Source: Antedon mediterranea (taxonomy: Eukaryota; Echinodermata; Crinoidea; Comatulida; Antedonidae). From it: a stretch of 64,000 nucleotides of DNA. A model generated the notes under the pieces. It saw only the letters and a list, made by a program, of their open reading frames with translations. It searched no databases and was not told the origin of the DNA. Shown one piece after another: positions 22,673 to 32,619 of this stretch. Position 1 is the stretch's first letter; every line of letters starts with the position of its first letter. A program made the translations under genes and the position numbers. Where the stretch lies: the NCBI RefSeq assembly GCF_964355755.1, contig NC_092678.1:16960922-17024921 (forward strand). The letters run 5' to 3'.

Positions 22673-23144
22673 CTGAAAAATTAAAATCATATGTTTATAG
22701 TTTTATTTTGCATTTAATAATAAATTTTTGTTTTGTTTAGTTATATGTTATCTATTAGCCGATGACAAGATGAGACAATGCTTTACTTCTAATCTATTAA
22801 AATTATTGATTAAATGTAGAGGTTTTTTATATAATAATGATTTTGTTTATCTTTTCTCTTTTTTTGTTTACAACCACTTTTATTCATTCATTGTTCATAC
22901 ACAATAATTATTTTCATTTTCTACCATTTTTCCCCGTTATTTTCTGTTTTATTTCAATCACTCTTAATTTTATTAAGTTAGAATTATTTTTAAAAACACT
23001 AATAATACTATAGAGGAGGTATACAGTGGAAGCAATAATTATTTTTCCTATCTATGGTAATACCGGGTATACAAGTTCAACAGAATTTCTTGTTGAAAGG
23101 TTTAAACTACTGGTTTTGTACACAAAATAGGTAGGCATACTTAC

Positions 23145-23266
23145 TTTTGTTTTCGTAAATGCTTCTCTCTCTTCATCATTAGTATTTGCCGTTTTTGCTT
23201 TTGATTTGTCTTGTGCAGCTTAAATTTAATTCTGGTGCATTTGCTGCATTTTGCAAAACGATTTTC
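23145..23266 (-). CDS. DUF7869-like gene, basic Cys exon
   Basis: Acceptor TTTTTTTAATAG, donor CAAAA|GTAAGT; phase 0 in, phase 2 out. It encodes ENRFAKCSKCTRIKFKLHK followed by a highly charged helix KREKHLRKQ. The CxxC plus Lys/Arg helix is typical just before the DGMDQ block in this family. Confidence 0.66.
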
Positions 23267-23557
23267 CTATTAAAAAAATTGAAAAAATACAGCACGTAAA
23301 AATATAAAATTAAACAAATTTTGCATTCAATATAGTGAATGTAGGGAAGGAGTTGTGAGGCCCATCATACATGCATCTGGATTGTACAGTATGTTTTTCC
23401 AGTATTTTATTATGAATGAAAATTGAACCTACAGGACTTTCTGTATAACATTGAAGTGAATTTATAAAAATACGTTAAAAAATACTTCAGTCAATGAAGA
23501 TGACATGGATTTTGTCCATTGGTACAAACCATAATAAGTGTAAAAACGTAAACATAC

Positions 23558-23832
23558 CTCAGGCATTACAATATGCTTGAATTCAACACACCAAAACTTG
23601 TAGAATGTCGCTAATGCACACACATCTTCATTTCTTAGCTCAAACTCATCTTTCATATGCATGTACACATCATGTTTGGTAAGCGTTGATGGTAGATGGA
23701 TTTGTCCATTAGTTGGCATTTGATCACCGTATTCATTACAAAATTTAATAAACCAAGCCCGACACTGTTGAGTTGAATTGCTATATACCATCTTTCTGGT
23801 GAAGTTGGGTGGTAAAAGATAACAGCATCCTT
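23558..23832 (-). CDS. DUF7869-like gene, exon before the Cys exon
   Basis: Acceptor TTTCTTTTCAG, donor CTGAG|GTATGT; phase 1 in, phase 0 out. It encodes about 91 residues, including CCYLLPPNFTRKMVY, QIHLPSTLTKHDVYMHM and FYKFWCVEFKHIVMPE. The LPS...K...Y pattern and closing W-x(3)-F...V...P stretch are recurrent in DUF7869 proteins (recognition from memory, not a search). Confidence 0.68.
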
Positions 23833-24238
23833 CTGAAAAGAAATAAAATGTAAATTTCAAATATTAGGAATTTCAAATACTGTACTATTTTATTATTGTT
23901 TGGTTTAATCCATTGATTAATGACTTATGATCATTTTGCATTATCTTTCTAACATAGTGTTAAGCATATTAATTTTATTGTGTAAAAATAATTAAACAAT
24001 AATCAAATGCATTCTATTCATTTAAAAAAAAGTTATTCTCCACTCCTCGTCAGATCATGCCTATGTCCCTGTATAATACAACTATAAGTATAATGGAAAG
24101 TAATCTTCACACAGTCACAGTAATCTTTCCGTTTCAGCAACATTAAAACACATACATTAAAAGTAATATTAACAGCATGTAAAATTAAATAATGTAAAAT
24201 GTACTGTAAAACTAAACAATTAATTACCAATAGCTTGC

Positions 24239-24533
24239 TTCCTTATTTTGTAAAAAGTTGACCGGCCAATACCATTTACTAACATCCATGCTTTTGCACA
24301 AACTTTGTTAGCACCAACTAGTAGACAGATTTTGGTGGCACCTCCGGATGTGCTGAGATGTTCATTGAAATATTTAAGGATCCAACAGCGTTGTTCATAT
24401 TCGGTCATTGCTTGAAATGCTTCCCTTGTTTGTTTTATTTCTCTAAAATGTAGCATACCAATGCACATTAATGCACAACAGCAGGTCAAATACAAGTTGT
24501 GTATTGGCTGTAGGTGATTCCTTTTCCTTTTTT
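24239..24533 (-). CDS. DUF7869-like gene, basic patch and helix-turn-helix-like exon
   Basis: Acceptor TTCTTTCTGTAG, donor TATTG|GTAATT; phase 1 in and out. The exon starts with a nuclear-localisation-like KKRKR and continues to TKICLLVGANKVCAKAWML and VNGIGRSTFYKIRKQA. The last part fits a helix-turn-helix (a short turn, IGRSTFYKIRK), plausible for DNA binding. The phase and open frame through the start of the ORF support the upstream acceptor over an internal one. Confidence 0.64.
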
Positions 24534-24969
24534 CTACAGAAAGAATAAACTTGCATTATCCATTGGCAAAAAAAACAAACAAACAAAATAACAATTATAT
24601 GGTACCAATTGCGGAAAATGTGATCAGTCAATACGGTTTCAGAAGTTTATGAGGTTACGTAAAACTAGGTGACTAATTCGCATTAATATATAGATACTTT
24701 TAATTCTTTGACAAACAATTTTTTTTTCGGTTCAGATAATTCAATTTCAATTTTCGAGTGTTCAATTACAGGTTGTGCAGGTGCCTTGTTCATTAGACAG
24801 TTGTACCTATTTACATACCATACAGACATAACATTAGAACCTGACCATAGAATCAGACACAAATGGAAACAACCAGCAATTTCCATATCTTTTAGGTACA
24901 GCACAACCATCAACATCAAGCACTATTTAATAAAAGTAGTTTTAAAAATTAATGACATATCAAACTTAC

Positions 24970-25080
24970 CACTACGCTTACTTGTGTGATTAGAGATTTT
25001 AATCTCATCATCACTTGATCCAGATGAATTAAGGTAATTAGTTTCTACAGTCTCTAGGCCTCCTGTATTTCTCTTGCAGG
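24970..25080 (-). CDS. DUF7869-like gene, acidic linker exon
   Basis: 111 bp, phase 1 in and out, donor AGTG|GTAAGT. It encodes CKRNTGGLETVETNYLNSSG followed by SSDDEIKI, a Ser/Asp-rich linker. The intron to its right contains the (TAG)n microsatellite. Confidence 0.6.
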
Positions 25081-25434
25081 CTAAATAAAAATATAGTAGT
25101 TTAATATTTATAGCAGCCTATGCAACATACATGTACAGTAATTCTTCATTTGGGGTAACTGGTGATTGATAGCAGACATTTTCAAATTTTGGATAGTGGA
25201 AGATAATATTTTGATCCAGGAGCTATAGGCTTTATGGGAGGTTATTACCATTTATCCTTTTTTTTTTCACCATTATTCTCATCGTTATTAATAATGAGGT
25301 TTTTGTTGTATTTTGTTATTTCTGAAGAATGCACCTTTGTAATTATTAAGTATGCTAATGATTTAAAGGTGTAGTAGGGAAGTAAATCTAAATAAATAAA
25401 CTAGCCTCTATAGAGGATACTAATATCTACTGGC

Positions 25435-25475
<41 letters not shown>
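25435..25475. repeat. (TAG)n microsatellite
   Basis: About 13-14 uninterrupted TAG units, in an intron of the DUF7869-like gene. Probably length-variable. Confidence 0.95.
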
Positions 25476-25600
25476 TTATTAGGCTGGCTGCTTAAAAGGT
25501 AATTCCCTACCCAAGCCTAGATGAAGTTTTGTATAAAGTTGGTAGGAGCCCTACTAAGAAAGGTTAGCAAAAGCTCATGGTTAATGTTATTGCTACTGAC

Positions 25601-25723
25601 CTGCTGATATGTCATCATCGGAAGTATCGACATCGGAAGTATCGACATCTGTTGTAGAAACCTCCCATGCTTTTCTCTCTGCTGCTGGAGGAACTTTGGT
25701 AGTTGTTACTAGACAAACAGAGT
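25601..25723 (-). CDS. DUF7869-like gene, acidic exon copy 1
   Basis: 123 bp, phase 1 in and out, donor GCAG|GTCAGT. It encodes SVCLVTTTKVPPAAERKAWE then VSTTDVDTSDVDTSDDDI, with a DVDTS duplication. It is a shorter relative of the exon at 26216-26494, sharing both ends, so the two arose by tandem exon duplication. Because it is symmetric it can be skipped or repeated without shifting the frame. Confidence 0.62.
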
Positions 25724-26215
25724 CTATGTTGTAATCAGAAAATGTGCAATTTAAACTATTATTATAGAAATAATTAGATACACTTATTGTTTAAAAGGGA
25801 CTGCTAATTTCAATTTTTTATTTTATGATTCCAGATCAATTATTTATTTTACATATCAAAATAATTTCTTTTTTTTCCAGTAAAAAACCCTTGCCAAGGG
25901 GACATTATTTTGTTCCTGAAGCCTTAATAGGGGTTATACTGAACGTAACTAGAGGTGGTCCAGTGAAATAGAAAACGTTAACAATGCAAACTTCTTTGTT
26001 AAGAACAATCTCAACGCACACAATTGTGTTATAAGTACGGAAAGGTAAATCAACAAAAAAAAAACTATACTCAACGATAAATGTCCCAATCGAATACGAC
26101 ATTGCTACCTCCCAGATCGGGCCCATAAAAACATAGGGATAGGCCTAGAGGCGGCCTCTACTCTAACCTAGTAAATAACTACATAACATGTCATTGTATT
26201 GTTAAAGTTACTGAC

Positions 26216-26494
26216 CTGCTGACTCTGTCGGTATGTCATCATCAGAAGTATCGACATCTGTTGTAGAAACCTCCCATGCTTTTCTCTTTGCTGCTGGAGG
26301 AACTTCGGTAGTCGAAATCCCAGTAGGTGACCCTTCTGTATCATCAACAGCAGAACATCCATTATTGATTGATTGAATTGAACCGTTCCCACGTACAATT
26401 AGGCCTACTTCATCATCTTCACTTGAAGAATAGTAAAGCATACGCTCAGTTGGATAAGCAGTGCTGTGTGTTGTTGTTACTTGACAAACAGATT
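26216..26494 (-). CDS. DUF7869-like gene, acidic exon copy 2 (full length)
   Basis: 279 bp, phase 1 in and out (acceptor GATACAG, donor GCAG|GTCAGT). It encodes SVCQVTTTHSTAYPTERM, then LYYSSSEDDEVGLI, SAVDDTEGSPTGISTTEV, PPAAKRKAWEVSTTDVD and TSDDDIPTES. It is the longest of three related copies. The motif YSSSEDDE also occurs in exon 1 (YSSEDDAYF), so the whole N-terminus seems to have grown by duplication. Confidence 0.6.
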
Positions 26495-26929
26495 CTGTAT
26501 CGTAATCAGAAAAATTTGCAATTTGATTAAATTATTATCATACATAATTAATTAGATATTAAATCAAGAATGATTCCACCGAAATTTTGAGTTAAAATAA
26601 CGATAGTGAAGCATATGAATAGGCAAACTGCCTAAAAATTGACATGTTTTGAGAAACTATTCTCATCTTCCACCAGAACAGAAAACAACGCCTAGGCTTA
26701 GAGTACTTATATACCAATAGGACAGGTTGTATGTAAATGAGGAAGTAATTAGCATGATAAAACAACAAGGAATGTAGGCAACAAACAATCATATGGCAAG
26801 CGTGACGCCTATTCATCAAATGCCTCACTATCGTTATTTTAAATAATTAATTATATGCCACACATCGTAAAATATTATTGAAAATGTGTATGTTTGATCT
26901 CTTCTTTGGGACACCCTTTCCCACAAACA

Positions 26930-27240
26930 AGTGGATATAGGCCTAGGCCTATTAAGGGGGCCGGCACACATTTTGAGTGTAGGCCTACCTGGCAAATGGT
27001 TGATTACCCCTATTAAGTTTTTTCTATCCCAAACACAGTACAGTACTACATACTAAAATTCCCATATGAATAGGCCTAGGCTAGAGCCTATCTCTAGCTA
27101 GGCTTAGTAATAAGTAATATTTACTAGGCCCAGGCCTAGGGCCTAGTACTAGGCCTAGTAGTAGTAAATAACTAGGCCTCTAGGCCTACCTAGGTATGAA
27201 CATTCATTGTTGTAGGCTAGCCTAGGCCTATTGTATTGTT
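26930..27240. repeat. AGGCCTAG palindrome-rich low-complexity stretch
   Basis: Dense runs of AGGCCTAGGCCT-like overlapping palindromes separated by A/T-rich DNA. Similar clusters lie near 6090-6240, 7520-7620, 27840-27960 and 28510-28545. Confidence 0.7.
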
Positions 27241-27246
27241 ACTCAC

Positions 27247-28540
27247 CTGCTGCTGCTGACTCTGTCTGTAGGCCTATGTCATCATCAGAAGTATCGAAAT
27301 ATGTTGAAGAAACCTCCCATGCTTTTCTCTTTGCTGCTGGAAGAACTTCGGGCGCTAGTTCCGTTTCGCACCTGTCATTTATTTCGACTCAAAATGTGTT
27401 AAGAAACTTTATCGTGAGTACCACACCTTAGAATTAGGCCTCAAAAATACTTTTACGAAGGAGATCACACAAAAAGTGACAAATAAATGCTTTAAATTGA
27501 TGAATTTACAGACGTGTTTCTCGCACATCGGTTCGTCAATTTCGCATACGCCATGTTCAATGTTGTTGTTTCTATGGAGCGCCAAAAGAGCAATTATAAT
27601 AGAGGGCTAAAAACTCAATATAATGCGTATATTTAATGCATTTATTGGTGAAAATTACGTTCAATTTTAATATATTTTGCCAATGTCAATGCAACGAAAA
27701 TGTTACTGTTGATACCCTACATGGTTTTCGCAGTTTTCGTTAACTTTTAAGGATGAAAATCGACAAATTCATCATCCATATGCATGCATGTACTGTAGTT
27801 TTTTTACCTCAATGATCTAAATAATATTCGCCCTCTTAGTCTTAGGCCTAGGCTAGGTAGTGATGCTGATTTAGGCCTAGGGTTTTGTTGCATTGACATT
27901 GACAAACTATATTAAACGTAGTTTAGGCCTAAATCAGCATCACTACCTAGCCTAGGCCTAAGACTAAGAGGAATATTATTTAGATCATGAGGTATAAAAA
28001 CTACAGTACATGCATGTATATGGATGATGAATTTGTCGATTTTCATTCTTAAAAGTTAACGAAAACTGCGAAAACCATGTAGGGTATCAACAGTAACATT
28101 TTTGTTGCATTGACATTGGCAAAATATATTAAAATTGAACGTAATTTTCACCAATAAATGCATTAAATATACGCATTATATTGAGTTTTTAGCCCTCTAT
28201 TATAATTGCTCTTTTGGCGCTCCATAGAAACAACAACATTGAACATGGCGTATGCAAAATTGACGAACCGATGTGCGAGAAACGCGTCTGTAAATTCATC
28301 AATTTAAAGCATTTATTTGTCACTTTTTGTGTGATCTCCTTCGTAAAAGTATTTTTGAGGCCTACTTCTAAGGTGTGGTACTCACGATAAAGTTTCTTAA
28401 CACATTTTGAGTCGAAATAAATGACAGGTGCGAAACGGAACTAGCGCCGAACTTCGGTAGTCGGAAGAACTTCGGTAGTCGAAATCCCAGTAGGCGACCC
28501 TTCTGTATCATCTACTCCTAGGACTAGGCCTAGGCCTTAG
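27247..28540 (-). pseudogene. DUF7869-like gene, acidic exon copy 3, split by a MITE
   Basis: The right part (to about 28540) has VDDTEGSPTGISTTEV, and after the MITE (27351-28448) the exon resumes with PAAKRKAWEVSSTYFDTSDD and a donor GCAG|GTGAGT after 27247. Frame continues across the site if the MITE and one duplication copy are ignored. Its beginning is damaged by AGGCCTAG repeats causing a stop. The exon is symmetric by its donor phase, so skipping would not hurt the rest. Confidence 0.6.
27351..28448. mobile_element. Palindromic (foldback) hAT-type MITE, copy 2
   Basis: Starts GGCGCTAGTTCCGTTTCGCA and ends TGCGAAACGGAACTAGCGCC. The two arms of about 500 bp are nearly identical inverted copies meeting near 27900, so the whole 1098 bp could fold as one hairpin. 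Target duplication GAACTTCG at 27343-27350 and 28449-28456. Arm identity is visibly higher than in copy 1, so this copy is younger or was homogenised. Confidence 0.9.
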
Positions 28541-28631
28541 GCCTTCTTCATCGTCTTCACTTGAATAAACGATATAATCAAAAGTATAGCTCTAGCGGCG
28601 CGCCATACAAAATACCGGAAGTTGATTTTAT

Positions 28632-28678
28632 CGCGACCGATTTCAAACGCGACCGATTTCAAGCGCGACCGATTTCAT
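28632..28678. repeat. Three 16-bp tandem units
   Basis: GCGACCGATTTCAAAC repeated three times, just inside the first intron of the DUF7869-like gene. Confidence 0.85.
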
Positions 28679-28685
28679 CTGACAC

Positions 28686-28800
28686 CTTCTGTCGTGCCAT
28701 CATCAGAAAATGTGATATTCATAATGTTATTATCGTAGAAATATGCATCGTCTTCGCTTGAGTATTGAAGCATTAGCTCAGAGTCGCTTATCATGTTCAT
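28686..28800 (-). CDS. DUF7869-like gene, first coding exon
   Basis: Starts at the ATG at 28800: MNMISDSELMLQYSSEDDAY, then YDNNIMNITFSDDGTTEG, donor GAAG|GTGTCA, phase 1. TFSD and SSEDD echo the later acidic exons. Just upstream lie a CCAAT-type site (GATTGG on the plus strand, about 28898) and a CRE-like TGACGTCGTCA (about 28929), compatible with a promoter. The start is chosen because the upstream frame soon closes. Confidence 0.55.
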
Positions 28801-29784
28801 GATTTAACAAATTGATAAAAGAAATGAACAATATACGGTTTTATGTTCATTTAACCGTCATTCGCATCTAATCTTTGGAAAAAGCGCGAACGAATTTGAT
28901 TGGCTGCTGATCAACGTTATATTTCATGTGACGTCGTCAACGTCCAAAGCAATTATAATACTGTACTTTATTCATTTAAAAAATTTAGGATCAACCTGAG
29001 TTTTCGGAATGTATTGAATATAGGACTATTCCATTATTATTTATAGGGGTGTTAGTCAATATGTTGGGTTGGGTGTGCCAGGCTTGTTGAGGCTTCTATT
29101 GTTCGTGTCATTGTGCCAATTGTTTTGTATTTCACTGTGTTTGATAAAAACAAACAAAAAACTGCTGCTATAGTTAGCCTATGTGTCTTTAAATTATATC
29201 GTATTTTACACTATATTTATATAGCCTATAGGCCCTAACATGTTTTTTACCGTCAACAGTTAAATCATATCATGTTTTATTTTACATTTCATGTAATATT
29301 ATTAGATGTTTTTTTTTCTCAACAGCCGAATCAAGTTATATAGCCTCTTACAAATAACAAGAAAAAATACATTCAAACGTTATTCACAATAAGGAGAAAA
29401 CATATACAACTTATTTAATTTATGTTTTAATTTATATAAATCCAAAGGAAAATTACTGAAACAACGACAATGATGTGGGTATCAGTGGCTGGATCTCAAT
29501 AGAGATACAAAAAAAAAAGCGAAAAGCTAAATCAAAACGATAAAGTAAAACAGCCAGAAAAACAATTTATATAAATACATCCATGTTTGTTTTTTTCTCA
29601 ACAGTTTATGACTTTAACAAATTCAGTACACTTAAAGGCATAAGATTAAGCAAAACATACATTGTGTAACATATTTAATTTAAGGTACAGTATATATGTT
29701 TTATTTCATCGACCCAGTTTTAAGTGTTATTTAGTAGTGTCATGTTTGGTTCAACTCAATGAGTTAGCAATGTTCGTGAGGGCC

Positions 29785-30300
29785 TACACTGTTAAAAAAA
29801 TTCTTATAAAAAAACTGTAAATTACTGGCAATCTGGACGCCAGTTATTTACCGTAATGTAGAATTAATTACAGGTACTGTTGAAAATAAATTACTGTAAA
29901 ACTACAGTAAATTACTGTTGGTCATAAAGTCGGTTGTCTACCGTAATGTAGAATCACAGGTACTGTTGAAAATAAATTACTGTAAAACTACAAATTACTG
30001 TTAACTTGAAAGTCGGATGTCAACTATAACGTAAAATCACAGGTACCGTTTCTAATAAATTACTACAGTATAATTACTGTTAATCTGAAAGTCTGTTTGT
30101 CAACAATAACGTAAAATCACGGGTACCATAAAACTACGTAAAATTACTGTCGATTTCAAAGGAAGTGGTCTACCATTAATGTAGAATAATGTTGATAAAT
30201 AACTGTAAAACTACATTAAAATTACTGTAGATTTCAATGGTCAATGGTAATGTAAAATCACAGGTACCGTTATTAATAAATTACTGTAAAAGATTCAGTG
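29785..30300. repeat. About six degenerate units of 80-90 bp rich in ACTGTAAA
   Basis: Units contain AAATTACTGTAAAACTAC and GTAGAATCACAGGTACTGTT. The same array recurs at 31199-31710 with over 95% visible identity, so the block was duplicated recently. Confidence 0.8.
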
Positions 30301-30444
30301 AATGCCAACCAAACAAAATATTACAAAAATATAAATACCATACAAACAAAATAAATACATGCCAATAATCTTATTTCATGCCTTATATTAAAATGACCAT
30401 CAAATAAATGGAAGGTTTATTCCAGAGTACAGGACCTGGATGTG

Positions 30445-31190
30445 GTAGATGGACACTTAACAATGAGAATTATATCGTCGGCCAAGAATGAGTATTTTTA
30501 TCAATAAAAAATATTAATCTCTTTCTCTTTGAAATCTTTTGTAAGTTCATTTATATATAATATTAACAGAATTAGAAAGAGAGAGAGACAGCCTTTGTGG
30601 GTTGAAAAAAATGGATAATTTTCAATATAAATCCAAATTACTGAAAAAAAGACAATGTTGTGGGTATCAGTGTGGCAGTGGGTATCAGTGGCTTGATCTT
30701 AATAAAGATACAAAATAATATAAATAAAAAGCTAAATCTAAACGATACAATTTAAACAACTAGACAAAATTAGCAGAGCTTTCGGGCAAAACTAGCCCTT
30801 CATCAGTGTGTAGAAATCAAGCGCTGCCTGAGTGGACTGGAATAAAAGAAATAAAACAAAAGAGGCATAATGCTGGTGAAAAGAGTGAGATTAGAAAACA
30901 ATAAATATAGCTTGGTATATATAAACAATTTAGAAATTGAATTAAAAATCAACTCAAATGGTGGTTAATATTGAAACATTACATTTAGGTAGTCGATGGA
31001 ATAATTTTACCGATCTGGGAATATGTTCCTAATGTTAAGTCAAAATATTTCGTGGTTTTAAGTAGTAATTCCAAGTGGTTTTCATGGTTCTCTCTCCAGC
31101 TGATCCTGACACAAAAACTAAAATAGTCAGAAATAAAATTGCAGAACTTTCTCTCATGCAACACACACTAACCCTTCCCCAGTACAGGAT
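30445..31190 (-). mobile_element. LINE / possible Penelope-like fragment, copy 1
   Basis: The stretch 30445-31080 is repeated almost exactly at 33718-34345. On the minus strand its first part reads as reverse transcriptase (LILYINELTKDF...), cut within the catalytic box; the rest is non-coding with a hammerhead-like hairpin at 30765-30812. The joint to the transposon block at about 30442 is abrupt. Confidence 0.55.
30765..30812 (-). ncRNA. Hammerhead-ribozyme-like motif
   Basis: The minus strand reads CTGATGA, A, GGGC, loop, GCCC, GAAA, then a short GC-TCT-GC stem ending in TA. Core boxes CUGAUGA and GAAA and stem II are present, but the 10.1-11.1 pair is A-C and I cannot pair a convincing stem I. 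Likely a degenerate hammerhead of the kind found in Penelope-like element ends. A second copy at 34030-34073 has a weaker stem II. Confidence 0.35.
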
Positions 31191-31198
31191 ATATAGGG

Positions 31199-31710
31199 CC
31201 TACACTGTTAAAAAAATTCTTATAAAAAAACTGTAAATTACTGGCAATCTGGACGCCAGTAATTTACCGTAATGTAGAATTACAGGTACTGTTGAAAATA
31301 AATTACTGTAAAACTACAGTAAATTACTGTTGGTCATAAAGTCGGTTTTCTACCGTAATGTAGAATCACAGGTACTGTTGAAAATAAATTACTGTAAAAC
31401 TACAAATTACTGTTAACTTGAAAGTCGGATGTCAACTATAACGTAAAATCACAGGTACCGTTTCTAATAAATTACTACAGTATAATTACTGTTAATCTGA
31501 AAGTCTGTTTGTCAACAATAACGTAAAATCACGGGTACCATACAACTACGTAAAATTACTGTCGATTTCAAAGGAAGTGGTCTACCATTAATGTAGAATA
31601 ATGTTGATAAATAACTGTAAAACTACATTCAAATTACTGTCGATTTCAATGGTCAATGGTAATGTAAAATCACAGGTACCGTTATTAATAAATTACTGTA
31701 AAAGATTCAG
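31199..31710. repeat. Second copy of the ACTGTAAA-rich array
   Basis: Near-identical to 29785-30300, with a few substitutions (for example a 1-base change in CCATACAACTACG versus CCATAAAACTACG). Confidence 0.8.
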
Positions 31711-31799
31711 TGAATTCCAACCAAACAAAATATTACAAAAATATAAATACCATACAAACAAAATAAATACATGCCAATAATCTTATTTCATGCCTTATA

Positions 31800-32042
31800 T
31801 TAAAATGACCATCAAATAAATGGAAGGTTTATTCCAGAGTACAGGACCTGGATGTGGTAGATGGACACTTAACAGTAAACCACAGTAAGAATGTTGTTGA
31901 TCCAATAACAGGAGTCCACACTCAAAACATAGAATCCTACTGGAATCGTGAAAAATTAAAGTTAAAAAGAATAGGTGTAAACGGGAATGGTTACCGGAAT
32001 ACCTTGACGAATTTATGTGGCGAGAAAGATATGGCATAATAT
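31800..32042 (+). pseudogene. IS1595/Merlin-like transposase, C-terminal remnant
   Basis: The plus strand reads SNKWKVYSRVQDLD, then GHLTVNHSKNVVDPITG and VHTQNIESYWNREK, and in a shifted frame EYLDEFMWRERYG with a stop. NHSKNFVDP..GVHTQ.IES.W and the ending YL.EF.WR.RY are hallmarks of the ISXO2/IS1595 DDE transposase domain used by Merlin elements (family knowledge). The usual SD.W catalytic Asp is Asn here and a frameshift separates the last block, so it is inactive. The first part recurs truncated at 30405-30442. Confidence 0.72.
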
Positions 32043-32619
32043 AAATTAAACAGATTAAGTAAGTTAAAATAGTATATGTTCCTTGTGCCTTATTAAATAA
32101 TGTTAAAGTCTTGTGCCTTATATTTGAATAAAGTTTGAAGAATGTATCTTTCGATCTAACGATTTTTTTCTTGTTGTTTGTAGAGGCTATTTGCAACTGT
32201 TGAGAAAAAACCAAACATGGATGTATTTATATAAATTAAAACATAAATTGGATATTTTATATAAATTAAAACATAAATTAAATAAGATTAAAATGTATAT
32301 GAATCTTTTTCTTGATATTTTCTTGTTATTTGTAGAGGCTACTTGATTTAACATGTTAGGGCCTATAGGCTACTGTATATAGTGTAAAATACGATATAAT
32401 TTACAGACACATAATAAAAGCTATAGGCTAACTACAGCAGCAGTTTTTTGTTTGTTTTTATCAAACACAGTGAAATACAAAACAATTGGCACAATGACAC
32501 GAACAATAGAAGCCTCAACAAGCCTGGCACACCCAACCCAACATATTGACTAACACCCCTATAAATAATAATGGAATAGTCCTATATTCAAATACATGCC
32601 GAAAACTCGGGTTGATCCC

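Larger units (their letters stand above)
20382..28800 (-). pseudogene. DUF7869-like (transposase-related) multi-exon gene with one frameshift
   Basis: Twelve minus-strand exons are recognised: 28686-28800, 27247-28540 (interrupted), 26216-26494, 25601-25723, 24970-25080, 24239-24533, 23558-23832, 23145-23266, 22278-22672, 21448-21964, 20905-21032, 20382-20711. Order of parts: acidic N-terminal exons, KKRKR basic patch, helix-turn-helix-like segment, Cys-rich segment, a core with DGMDQSKTD, LQLDNSGKDNKNR and GHTHEDIDQLF, and a C-terminal chromo-like WYTGTY segment. The three acidic motifs look like an RNase H-fold (DDE-type) core; this is inference. All intron phases agree except that the 22278-22672 exon has one base too many. 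Function is unknown; the family (DUF7869, recalled by motif) is widespread in animal genomes and may be transposon-derived. Confidence 0.7.
28988..32619 (+). mobile_element. DNA transposon remnant with long inverted ends, IS1595/Merlin-like
   Basis: Left end GGATCAACCTGAGTTTTCGG, right end CCGAAAACTCGGGTTGATCC, flanked by TA on both sides. Inverted ends continue, with indels, for at least 300 bp and further matching blocks reach about 29600 and 32200. The inside holds two direct copies of a roughly 670-bp segment (29785-30442 and 31199-31880) and the tail of a transposase (31800-32042). The GG start fits Merlin elements, but the 8-9 bp duplication expected for them is not seen. Confidence 0.62.

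Noticed and set aside
31795-32214. 139-codon minus-strand ORF
   Set aside because: Antisense to the IS1595-like transposase remnant, which has clear motifs on the plus strand.
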